Origin: Thermoanaerobaculia bacterium
GTDB lineage: Bacteria; Acidobacteriota; Thermoanaerobaculia; UBA5066
DNA length: 10,054 bases
NCBI GenBank assembly: GCA_023717585.1
Contig: JAMQPJ010000349.1
Span: forward strand, 1 to 10,054
Reading direction: 5' to 3'
Both the position numbers and the translations under genes were made by a program. Of this stretch, positions 6,401 through 10,054 are shown in pieces. Below the pieces are notes generated by a model. It saw nothing but the letters and a program-made list of their open reading frames with translations. It did not search any database and was not told the origin of the DNA. Within the stretch, counting starts at the first letter, position 1. Each line of letters opens with the position of its first letter.

Positions 6401-9265
6401 GCCGTGCGTGTCGCGGATCGCGTTCGTCACGAGCAGGTGCTCGTGGCGAATCACCGGCTGGCCGGCGAAGATCCCGTTCAGAGCGCTGATCGGCGTCTGG
6501 TAGCGCACGTTCACGACGCGCTCGCTGTTCGGCTGCCAGAACGCCGCCGCTCCGGCCTTCGTCACGACCTTGTCGAAGACCACGGCGGGCGTCGCGGCGT
6601 CCTCCCCGTGGAACGAGGACTTGACGACGTAGCTCGACGGCGTCTCGGCGGAGGCCTTGTCGGGCGGGCGGTTGAAGAGGTACGAGATCCCGAGGCCGTA
6701 CCGGTCCAGGTCGGGGTCCTGGACGGCGCCGATGACCCGGAACGGCGGCAAGGCGAGGTTCGAGATCGACGGCGCCGGCACACCGGGAACGGGTATCCCG
6801 GAGCCCGCGAACGCGAGGACGAACGTGAGCGCCGCGTCGCCCGCCGCCTTGACGGCCCGCACCTCCCAGACCTCGTTCGCGTTCATGGACACGAACCCGA
6901 AGTCCACTTTGCGGAAGCCCGCCAGGTCGTCGGAGGGAACGACGAGGATGAGCCGGCCCGAGGCGGCGGTCGCCGGCGCGTACAGGTCGACGCGGTACGA
7001 GGCGGCCGGATCGAGCCGTCCTACGAGCGCGAAGGGCAGCTTCGTCGTGCCGCCAGGCACGTCGTTTACGGCGTACACCTCGCCGTACGGCAGGGTGCGC
7101 AGGCGCGCGGGGTCGTCGCTCGCGTACGCGAGAAACGTCGTACCCGCGCCGGAAACCTGCCGGACCTCGAGCGTCGGGGCGGGCTGCGAGCCGTTCGGCA
7201 CGAGCGCGGCCGACATCCACGGTCGGCCGTAGCTCATCGTGCTCGCGAAGTGATCGACGAAGTCGGCGGCGGCGAGGTTGCGGCTCTGCTGCTCCCGCCG
7301 GAAGAGGTCCGCGAGCGCGGTCGAGGCCTGGGCCGCACGCTCGAGCAACCGCCTCAGCGTGTCGTAATCCGCGAGGTCGTCCCGGTTGCCGAGCTGATCG
7401 AGAGAGAGCGCCTCGAGGGACTCCAGCAGCCGGTCCTGCAGGTACAGCCGCTGTCCCGCTTCACCCAGGTCCACGGCCCGCCTGACGACGTCGGACTTGA
7501 CGACGTGCGGGAGGCCCGCAGGCCCGGCGCCGGCGGGCGCTGTCGCGAGGCTGTACGCGAGGCCGAGGAACCGTACGTTCGCGTCCACGAGGCTCTTGGG
7601 GAGGAGGTTCGTGAAACGCGGGAGGACGAGCGCCGCCGGCGAGAGCGGGATGCCGGCCTCGCCCACGCCGGCGCGCAGGTGGATCACGCCCGAGAGGCCG
7701 CCCGCGGCCTGGAACGTCGTCGCGACGCACGTGCCCGTCACGTCCGCGACGAGCTTGTATTCCAGCGTCTCCGACTCCCCGGGCTCGAGCGTCGGGATCG
7801 TCTTCGAGAAGGACTCCTGCGCGTCGAGCTTGTGCGCGCCGGAGATGTTCTGGCTCGCGAGGTCCACCGTGACGAGGTTCTGCGTTGCACGAGAGAGGTT
7901 CGTGACCGTGACGTAGAGCGAGTACGGCTCGCCCGTACGGACCACGTCGGGATGGTTGAACGCGAGCTGGAAGCGCGCGTCCACGACCTCGACGGCGGCC
8001 TGCACGACGCCACCCGTCGCGAGAACCGGGCGGCCGGGCCGCGCGAGGTCCGCCTCGATGTCCATGCGCAGGACGTGCGTTCCGGGCACGAGCCCCTCGA
8101 CCGTCCAGGTCGCGAAGGCCTGCTCGCCGGGACCGAGCGCGCCCTGGCCGTTCGCCTTCAGGACCGGCAGCTTCTGGCCCGCCGCGACCGGAGGCGCCGT
8201 GGCCGCGAGGCGCAGGACTTCGCCGCTCGGGAGCTTCAGGACGCCGGTGACGTTCTCGAGCGTCGCGCCCGAGCCGTTCGGCGCGCCGTTTGCGACGATG
8301 AGCTTCGCGTCGAAGAACTGGTTCAGGAACGAGACGTTCCCGGGCAGGATGATCGCGCCATAGAGCGGGAACTCGGGCTCCCTGGTCTCGTCGTCGCCGC
8401 CGCCGCCCGGGCTCGGGACGCGCGGGCCGGTCGCGTTGAGCTGGAACGGGACGATGTTCGGCGGCTCCCAGCGTCTGACCGCGTTCGCGACGCTGGAAGG
8501 CAGCCCGTCCAGGAGGACACGCGGCTTTTCCAGGATCTGGCCGAGGCCGTTGCCCTCATAGAGGACGGGCAGCTCGATGGTCACCGTGGTGCCCGAGAAG
8601 ACGAATCCGACGGCGAAGCTGAACGCGTTGAAGTTCGCCTGCGTCAGCGCGATGCCGCGGGCCTGAAGGTCCGCGAGCGTGAGGCGCGTGACGGTGGCCG
8701 ACGCGAGGAGGATCTGCCTCACGTGGAGCGTCGCGAGGGACGGCTCGGCGTTCGCGAAGACTCGGCCCGTCGCCGTCTCCACGAGCCGGATGTTCGTGAG
8801 CAGGTAGTCGCCTTCGCGCTGGAAGCCGGGGAGAAAGAACGTCCCGCCCGGCACCGTCTCGTACGGAATGGCCTGCGGCAGCTCGGGGCCGGAGAGGTCG
8901 CCGACGACCTTGAGGCCGGGAACCGAGCCGGGCGCCGCGGTGCCGCACGCCGCGCCGGCGCCGTAGCACGTTCGCACGCGCGCGGCCTCGCCCACGTTGA
9001 TGGTCTGCTCGGCGTCCGTCGTCAGCGCGTCGCTGTAGAGCGTGAGGCGGGCGCCCGAGATCTGGAGTTGGGCGGTGCCGAGCGGAGCGCCCGGCTGAGC
9101 GGCGCCGGGACCTGCGCCGGCGGCGAACAGGAGGAGCGTGGCGAGGAATGTGCGAACAGTTCTCAACGCGGGTGGTCGTGTCCCGCGGGAGCGCAGGCGC
9201 GGTTCCGCCGCGCCCGTCGCATCGGGCCGTTTCGAGAGACCTCTCCGCCTCGGGCGAAATGCCAT
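1..9265 (-). CDS. Giant exported multidomain Ig-like/CarboxypepD_reg-like protein (3'-truncated by window edge)
   Basis: This frame runs without a stop from an ATG at 9265 to the left edge, giving at least 3,088 residues; the C-terminus is missing. Reading order: Arg-rich leader (1-38); hydrophobic secretion segment (39-56, start TFLATLLLFAAGAG); β-rich N-terminal module (58-418) with C100 and C107; CARDB-like domain (420-515); helix-rich island (555-690); β-rich segment ending in a Big_5-like domain (845-960); about twelve CarboxypepD_reg-like units (971-2200); two Big_5-like domains (2212-2451); four Ig-like domains (2451-2935); and a Gly/Ser-rich segment (2934 onward). I see no catalytic motif, no membrane span after the signal, and very few cysteines. 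Such architectures are known from surface or secreted scaffolds and adhesins; that role here is inference. The ATG is chosen because GAGG lies 8 bases upstream. A TTG at 9166 would give a more conventional signal peptide but has no good ribosome-binding site. A stop (TAG at 9322-9320) closes the frame upstream. The gene follows the GIDE-like gene after 154 bases. Confidence 0.93.
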   Translation of the reverse strand, partial: MAFRPRRRGLSKRPDATGAAEPRLRSRGTRPPALRTVRTFLATLLLFAAGAGPGAAQPGAPLGTAQLQISGARLTLYSDALTTDAEQTINVGEAARVRTCYGAGAACGTAAPGSVPGLKVVGDLSGPELPQAIPYETVPGGTFFLPGFQREGDYLLTNIRLVETATGRVFANAEPSLATLHVRQILLASATVTRLTLADLQARGIALTQANFNAFSFAVGFVFSGTTVTIELPVLYEGNGLGQILEKPRVLLDGLPSSVANAVRRWEPPNIVPFQLNATGPRVPSPGGGGDDETREPEFPLYGAIILPGNVSFLNQFFDAKLIVANGAPNGSGATLENVTGVLKLPSGEVLRLAATAPPVAAGQKLPVLKANGQGALGPGEQAFATWTVEGLVPGTHVLRMDIEADLARPGRPVLATGGVVQAAVEVVDARFQLAFNHPDVVRTGEPYSLYVTVTNLSRATQNLVTVDLASQNISGAHKLDAQESFSKTIPTLEPGESETLEYKLVADVTGTCVATTFQAAGGLSGVIHLRAGVGEAGIPLSPAALVLPRFTNLLPKSLVDANVRFLGLAYSLATAPAGAGPAGLPHVVKSDVVRRAVDLGEAGQRLYLQDRLLESLEALSLDQLGNRDDLADYDTLRRLLERAAQASTALADLFRREQQSRNLAAADFVDHFASTMSYGRPWMSAALVPNGSQPAPTLEVRQVSGAGTTFLAYASDDPARLRTLPYGEVYAVNDVPGGTTKLPFALVGRLDPAASYRVDLYAPATAASGRLILVVPSDDLAGFRKVDFGFVSMNANEVWEVRAVKAAGDAALTFVLAFAGSGIPVPGVPAPSISNLALPPFRVIGAVQDPDLDRYGLGISYLFNRPPDKASAETPSSYVVKSSFHGEDAATPAVVFDKVVTKAGAAAFWQPNSERVVNVRYQTPISALNGIFAGQPVIRHEHLLVTNAIRDTHGTPLDPQVPDILIDPNRTGGLVDGRVLRGDGTPAAGARVQLLRYRKVSNPDAPDHEILLIDLVAEVSTGTDGAFYFDFIEEPPPPGRTIGSPPRSLSEQVQSGFVLQAIVPAGADPVLQPEEREQVSTKIRLQNRLLHVNIALLGRGTVKGTLVYQDNGAPATDGSVAAASTLFLAQRSTPVASDGSFTFGGLPVGPITLSGRDGAGNRVYETVGIQRPGDVVNVTLRLGRTGPQKTGTVAATVLRLRSGSPPVVSPGAAVAVYAEGHFIEGKTSDSLGNATFRNVPAGRVSVQAADFSISRTPAITDLTLAADATVTATLVLADAAPRSVIGRVLFHDGPTNTNLPVPGAVAFITGPGVFAYTDATGTYRIDGVPVQAAGAPTYILTAFDNVRGLQGQTPLPPVVEGDGSPILAADILLVSMSGGIDGVVLDPLGRTAGGIAVTLGNDQNGNEIAASSAGDGRFSFDDIAVGSRQVFAHVGDGLTPGRVGYFGQATAKIVFGGHRPFVTIRMAGSGVVNVRTRTSASQGVLSPIFYRPTVYANAAIKPLGGSPIETSTDPDGRLTLVLPVGPFALTAVNPLNGNKSLSRTIDYPGQVINLDIVFDTASTVTGRVVGVDGVTPVPNADVSFSASGLLPQAQRTDGQGAFRYELVPQGRVSVTAAALVGSVERVGRADGYITGPGQTLDLTVVMKAQGTVRGQVVDLVGSLAVPLAFAQYYVQESGYPNRRLPVGTGFFSTDAQGIYEVAHVFAGGVTVVARDRNQVTRQGSARGEITADFQVLTLPDVVISTSVGSLGVTVRDPDSGGPVADAQVTLSNGDMTVADANGQASFDALPLGTYSVHAFHAPTGRGGLTTGLRLQAAGDRVDAIVLLDTRGQILGTLFDDPGKTAPVGGGTILLTGRVNGRSWGTSISALATTSSDPVTLGRFLFDGIPPGSFDLAAGVATSPRRAAAALTTTPTAPVVSVDLVLEPVADRFVRLFESLTSGVSEVNPGSGVYALTLTQPWSCPPCTYTFTVAVPSSPYPGHLFSFPAVLTSQSLKVAAQESSGEQRTGSIDTLGGVPGAGTSSDPYRLVLRPKGRVTVTVRDALNQPAQASVTIDSSGRRYAAATDASGQATFDAVLSGTVYASARVASTGFGGTATGTLTFDDQTLSLSITLAAAVSAHGVVYRAPAGDLWDGNLASLTPEPGAIVSIVDSGQLQVVAAASDGSYRFEVLHVGQHTISASDATGQAFTSATVDLAGPNGNDNALPPLVLDASRPLIVSIVPPPGSIGISRNAPVEIAFSEPLLATVLPTGGSTSPYFTLRSATGNLPGGAWTALLNGVGQQVVRFTPSGLYENSTVYSVTIAGGPSGVRDRAGRPLSDSGNVGSNFTTSDTVGPGVVGTTPSLDRPVDPIAPIRFDFSEVVTATPQELDGSGPTPAAQLFWQQNGSSVWQPIPISMFLTRGGYSLTIEPPTGVTYSNDSLQRRVHVSRLKDSIGNAMADYDKAFRIYDQNPPHVDASFPASAPTGQLVGGTSYTLTPVLSNLDDLPQGDVDRVEYFLASAGDPATPASTPAFTARSAPWIFTFVAAYAGNGIDPRPFPVWVKGVDTSTNPSNVVKLAMNVLPNAPPVIASVAASATAPVAGTFHAGSSLAAQVAGVADPDGSTVTLTAELRKDNPSSPNDPADLVASLPSQPLTRPGGGWSALAPPVFTSAIPISMADGTSLFFRVKATDALGASVTAESARFAVAHDPNAPVVDSFVARLSGASSPASQFFIGQKLLLEFRARDAETAVRTTSIAFSGVFSSPQAATLVGGTTNLYRTGELTVPATVPPGGLSVTATAAAADWGGNTGTLPLTFTVTPTPDPYAPVVTWLTPWEGGGWPSSYTSTVSPQGAALLLRVKVADLDRIGGLDVPGSIASVQFKGPVDAGGTLASTFVDGSLVAGTGGPGAGVYEALWRVPNGVALGTQLPFQVRVVDAGANATSADAHLRSVRPRKVYEATQVAALPADTLLGGGGDAAGPVFLLDGAVLSLYPQTAPAVRMLPAMYVYAGGVVAGASFTPSASILTAPEVTSYASSVLYNPLELTVTDTFGVGHGARVDVTAKGLLGSTPTQSMVLPGQIGSQIHAGGSHGGSGGPGSPGGWTRTD
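461..1912 (-). other. Four Ig-like domains near the visible C-terminus of the giant protein
   Basis: Residues ~2451-2935 divide into units of 110-130 residues opening with PPHVDASFPASAPTG, APPVIASVAASATAPVAG, APVVDSFVARLSGAS and YAPVVTWLTPWEGGGW. They end with strands such as LFFRVKATDALGASV, LSVTATAAAADWGGNTG and LPFQVRVVDAGANAT. A 'P-x-V' opening, a middle 'a.v.D.d' strand and a final 'v.A.D..G' strand are the pattern of bacterial Ig-like (Big_9/PKD-like) repeats. The exact families cannot be fixed by eye. Confidence 0.55.
1913..2632 (-). other. Pair of Big_5-like Ig domains in the giant protein
   Basis: Residues ~2212-2331 begin RPLIVSIVPPPGSIGISRNA, then give VEIAFSEPLL, STVYSVTIAGG and GVRDRAGRPLS. 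This is the classic Big_5 layout: 'v.s..P.dg...v.....i.i.FseP', 't.Yt.ti..gv.D.aGnpl'. Residues ~2331-2451 repeat the pattern with VVGTTPSLDRPVDPIAPIRF, DFSEVV, RVHVSRLKDSIGNAM. These domains are typical of bacterial surface and secreted proteins. Confidence 0.7.
2668..6352 (-). repeat. Array of about twelve diverged CarboxypepD_reg-like units in the giant protein
   Basis: Residues ~971-2200 hold tandem β-sandwich units, mostly 83-100 residues each. Each opens with a strand like GLVDGRVL, TVKGTLVY, SVIGRVLF, GIDGVVLD, TVTGRVVG, TVRGQVVD, SLGVTVRD, QILGTLFD, GRVTVTVRD or SAHGVVYR. A central motif of the type D-x-x-G-x-F/Y follows: TGTDGAFYF, VASDGSFTF, TDATGTYRI, AGDGRFSF, TDPDGRLTL, TDGQGAFRY, TDAQGIYEV, ADANGQASF, TDASGQATF, AASDGSYRF. 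It is often followed by a P/V-x-G turn. This is the hallmark of CarboxypepD_reg/CNA-B-type folds in exported proteins. Approximate unit starts are residues 971, 1094, 1187, 1281, 1378, 1471, 1561, 1650, 1747, 1830, 2032 and 2115. The units are strongly diverged, with no recent duplication evident at DNA level. A non-repeat segment (1927-2031) interrupts the array before the last two units. Confidence 0.75.
3551..3584. repeat. 14-bp perfect direct repeat, 20-bp period, inside the giant gene
   Basis: CCGCGGCGAGGTCG occurs at 3551-3564 and again at 3571-3584, separated by 6 bases. It lies in a coding Ala/Arg-rich patch (around LAAGVATSPRRAAAAL). The 20-bp period is not a multiple of three, so the copies are read in different frames. 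It is most likely a chance or local-slippage product of GC-rich sequence. Confidence 0.6.
6386..6733 (-). other. N-terminal Big_5-like domain of the giant protein
   Basis: Residues about 845-960 start at RVIGAVQDPDLDRYGLGISY with LFN following, pass through NSERVVNVRYQTPI, and end near AIRDTHGTPLDP. The layout of an early 'v.vlFn.p.d' strand, a central 'vn v.y' strand and a closing 'I.D..G.pL' motif matches the Big_5/SwmB-type bacterial Ig fold. It is separated from the clear Big_5 pair downstream by the long repeat array. Confidence 0.45.
7196..7603 (-). other. Helix-rich island between β-domains of the giant protein
   Basis: Residues about 555-690 differ from the rest of the chain. The stretch starting SLVDANVRFLGLAYSL, then SDVVRRAVDLGEAGQRLYLQ, then TLRRLLERAAQASTALADLF and RREQQSRNLAAADFVDHF, is rich in Leu, Ala, Arg, Asp and Glu with helical periodicity and few glycines. 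It could be a helical bundle or coiled-coil spacer. I do not recognise a named family. Confidence 0.6.
7721..8008 (-). other. CARDB-like Ig-fold domain within the giant protein
   Basis: Residues about 420-515 run from VVDARFQLAFNHP through SLYVTVTNLSRATQNLVTV and end near C513. The motif 'Y-S-L-x-V-x-V-T-N-L-S' followed later by 'LEPGESETLEYKLVADV' is typical of CARDB/DUF11-type adhesion-related Ig folds, in which a 'tvtN' strand is followed by a 'L.pGes.t' strand. The assignment is by pattern only. Confidence 0.5.
9098..9151 (-). other. Secretion signal hydrophobic core of the giant protein
   Basis: Residues 39-56 form a hydrophobic stretch rich in Leu, Ala and Phe, ending in Gly/Ala (GAGPGAA) before QP. 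This fits a Sec signal peptide with cleavage near residue 56. It is preceded by R35 and R38, and by nine more arginines if the ATG start is right. No lipobox cysteine is present, so a lipoprotein is unlikely. Confidence 0.75.
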
Positions 9266-9273
9266 CGACACGC

Positions 9274-9277
9274 CCTC
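9274..9277 (-). promoter_or_regulatory. Ribosome-binding site that decides the ATG start
   Basis: GAGG on the minus strand (9277-9274) lies 8 bases before the ATG at 9265, which is good spacing. It would be too close (2 bases) to the in-frame GTG at 9271. The alternative TTG at 9166 has only a GGGA about 16 bases upstream. This is the main reason for preferring the longer N-terminus, even though that start puts an Arg-rich leader in front of the hydrophobic signal segment. Confidence 0.5.
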
Positions 9278-9337
9278 GAGGGACTCGTCCAGACTTGATC
9301 CGGCAAGACGAAAACGAACCTAAGCTGCTGACCGTGC

Positions 9338-9367
9338 TTCATATCACGGCTTCCGGATGGCTGGCAA
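9338..9367 (-). promoter_or_regulatory. Candidate sigma-70-type promoter for the giant gene
   Basis: On the minus strand, TTGCCA (9367-9362) matches 5 of 6 bases of the -35 consensus. It is followed after 18 bases by TATGAA (9343-9338), which matches 4 of 6 bases of the -10. A TG placed one base ahead of the -10 (9346-9345) makes it an extended -10. The surroundings are the most AT-rich stretch in the window. Transcription would begin near 9331, leaving a leader of roughly 65 bases before the ATG at 9265. This is a pattern match only. The gene could also be read through from the upstream gene. Confidence 0.35.
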
Positions 9368-9383
9368 AACGGGCGGCAAGCCC
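9366..9383 (-). terminator. Weak terminator-like hairpin after the GIDE-like gene
   Basis: On the minus strand, GGGC (9383-9380) and GCCC (9374-9371) can pair around a 5-base loop, followed after one G by TTTT (9369-9366). It sits about 37 bases past the TGA of the GIDE-like gene. The stem is only 4 bp and the T-run short, so termination would be weak at best. The T-run overlaps the candidate -35 box. Confidence 0.15.
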
Positions 9384-9419
9384 CAGCGGGCCTCGCGTGA
9401 GCGGCGCCGTGAGGAGGCG

Positions 9420-10054
9420 TCAGCGGCCCGGCGCGAGGAAGAACATCGGGACGAGGATCGCGTGCAGGGCGATGAAGAAGAAGACGGCGACCCCGAACGC
9501 CTTCAGCGGTTTCCCGCGGAGCTCCCTGAGGAGCAAATCCGGGCCGAACGGGTAGAGCCGGTTCATGGCCACGGACGACTCGGGCGCGAAGCCTCCCCGC
9601 GCCTCGGACCAGGTCCCAAGGATGGTCACCGTCGAGCCGACCGGAACCACCCGCTCCTCGATTCGTCTCTTCTCGAGATTCGGCTCGCTGTCGGCGATGC
9701 GCAGGTCCTTGCGGATCGTCCCGTCCTGGTCGGCGATGAGGTCCGAGAGGAAGGAGAGGGCGTTCGAGAGCCCGAGCGGCTCGAACTTCGCGCTCTGAAG
9801 GTAGGCGAGCCCGCGATCCCGGTCGATGTTTTCCTTCAACGCCTTCGGGAACTCGTCGAGGAGAGACCAGCCGAGGATCTTCACGGGGCCCCGCGCCGTG
9901 TCGATCACGCAGGGGGCGAGCGCGACTCCCGTGAAGTCGCTCCGCCCTTCGGCGCGGTTCTTGACGTTGTATTCGTAGGCGACGCATTGCAGGCCGGTGA
10001 ACGGAGCTTCGAGCGGCGCCCCGAGGGCGCGCACCGGGCCGGTCGCCGCCTCGA
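9420..10054 (-). CDS. GIDE/BAM-like membrane protein (5'-truncated)
   Basis: The frame enters from the right edge and ends with TGA at 9422-9420, leaving about 210 visible residues. A GTG at 10034 could serve as a start, but the frame is open above it. The residues above (EAATGPVRALGAPLEAPFTG) read as the usual lead-in of a GIDE/BAM domain, so the true start is probably outside the window. Family-like cues are the GxVRALGxPLxAPFTGxxC entry into a CVAYEY strand, then APCVIDTARGPVKI, and near the end a KRRIEERVVPVGSTVTILGT segment like the R-x-x-E-x-x-x-P-x-G-x-x-V-x-x-x-G pattern of bacterial GIDE proteins. The last ~30 residues contain one hydrophobic helix (AFGVAVFFFIALHAILVPM). The full-length family normally has another membrane segment near the N-terminus. 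In eukaryotic MULAN the domain sits beside a RING finger; there is none here, so ubiquitin-ligase activity is not implied. The function of bacterial members is unclear. The coding frame is well supported; the family assignment is tentative. Confidence 0.8.
   Translation of the reverse strand, partial: EAATGPVRALGAPLEAPFTGLQCVAYEYNVKNRAEGRSDFTGVALAPCVIDTARGPVKILGWSLLDEFPKALKENIDRDRGLAYLQSAKFEPLGLSNALSFLSDLIADQDGTIRKDLRIADSEPNLEKRRIEERVVPVGSTVTILGTWSEARGGFAPESSVAMNRLYPFGPDLLLRELRGKPLKAFGVAVFFFIALHAILVPMFFLAPGR

Noticed and set aside
8556..8969. 137-residue minus-strand open frame (starts MLRRRRGVRHRG)
   Set aside because: It is an out-of-frame reading of the N-terminal module of the giant gene, Arg/His/Pro-rich with no fold.
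3863..9298. 1,811-residue plus-strand open frame as a gene
   Set aside because: It is codon-aligned antisense to the giant gene. The translation is Arg/Asp/Glu-rich with no hydrophobic core, no domains and no signal, whereas the minus frame gives clear Ig-like domain motifs and a secretion signal.
9148..9555. Plus-strand small open frames across the intergenic gap and GIDE-like gene
   Set aside because: They overlap the ends of both real genes in antisense, show no ribosome-binding site worth noting, and translate to Arg/Ser/Pro-rich sequence.
9163..9987. 274-residue minus-strand open frame overlapping the GIDE-like gene and the intergenic gap
   Set aside because: Its translation is Arg/Pro-rich without motifs. 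The overlapping frame ending at 9420 has a coherent domain pattern and a terminal transmembrane helix.

Overview
The window is GC-rich bacterial DNA with strong third-position G/C bias. Both supported genes lie on the minus strand, and both run off an edge. The best guess for the source is an Acidobacteriota- or myxobacteria-like lineage. That guess rests only on base composition and on the style of the giant exported β-sandwich protein; no marker gene is present to test it.

The right end (9420-10054) holds the 3' part of a small gene. Its product resembles the bacterial GIDE/BAM (beside-a-membrane) family and ends in a transmembrane helix. A 154-base intergenic gap follows. It carries a plausible sigma-70-type promoter with an extended -10, a small inverted repeat over that -10, and a GAGG ribosome-binding site 8 bases before an ATG.

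Everything from 9265 to the left edge (about 92% of the window) is one uninterrupted reading frame of at least 3,088 codons, still open at base 1. The frame was checked as consistent at both ends and at several internal points. The product is a giant exported multidomain protein. From the N-terminus it has: an Arg-rich leader and secretion signal; a β-rich N-terminal module with a Cys pair; a CARDB-like Ig fold; an unusual ~135-residue helix-rich island; β-rich material ending in a Big_5-like domain; about twelve diverged tandem units resembling CarboxypepD_reg/CNA-B-type β-sandwiches (residues ~971-2200), interrupted by one odd segment with a CPPC motif; two Big_5-like domains; four further Ig-like domains; and finally a β-helix-like segment entering a Gly/Ser-rich stretch at the window edge.

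No catalytic motif was seen. The chain looks like a cell-surface or extracellular scaffold, adhesin or stalk. Its C-terminal business end, which could be a β-helix, an anchor or sorting domain, or an RHS-like/toxin module, lies outside the window. Long plus-strand frames, including one of 1,811 codons, are antisense shadows in exact codon register with the giant gene. No RNA genes, insertion sequences or CRISPR arrays were seen. The two genes share orientation, but nothing in the sequence ties their functions together.
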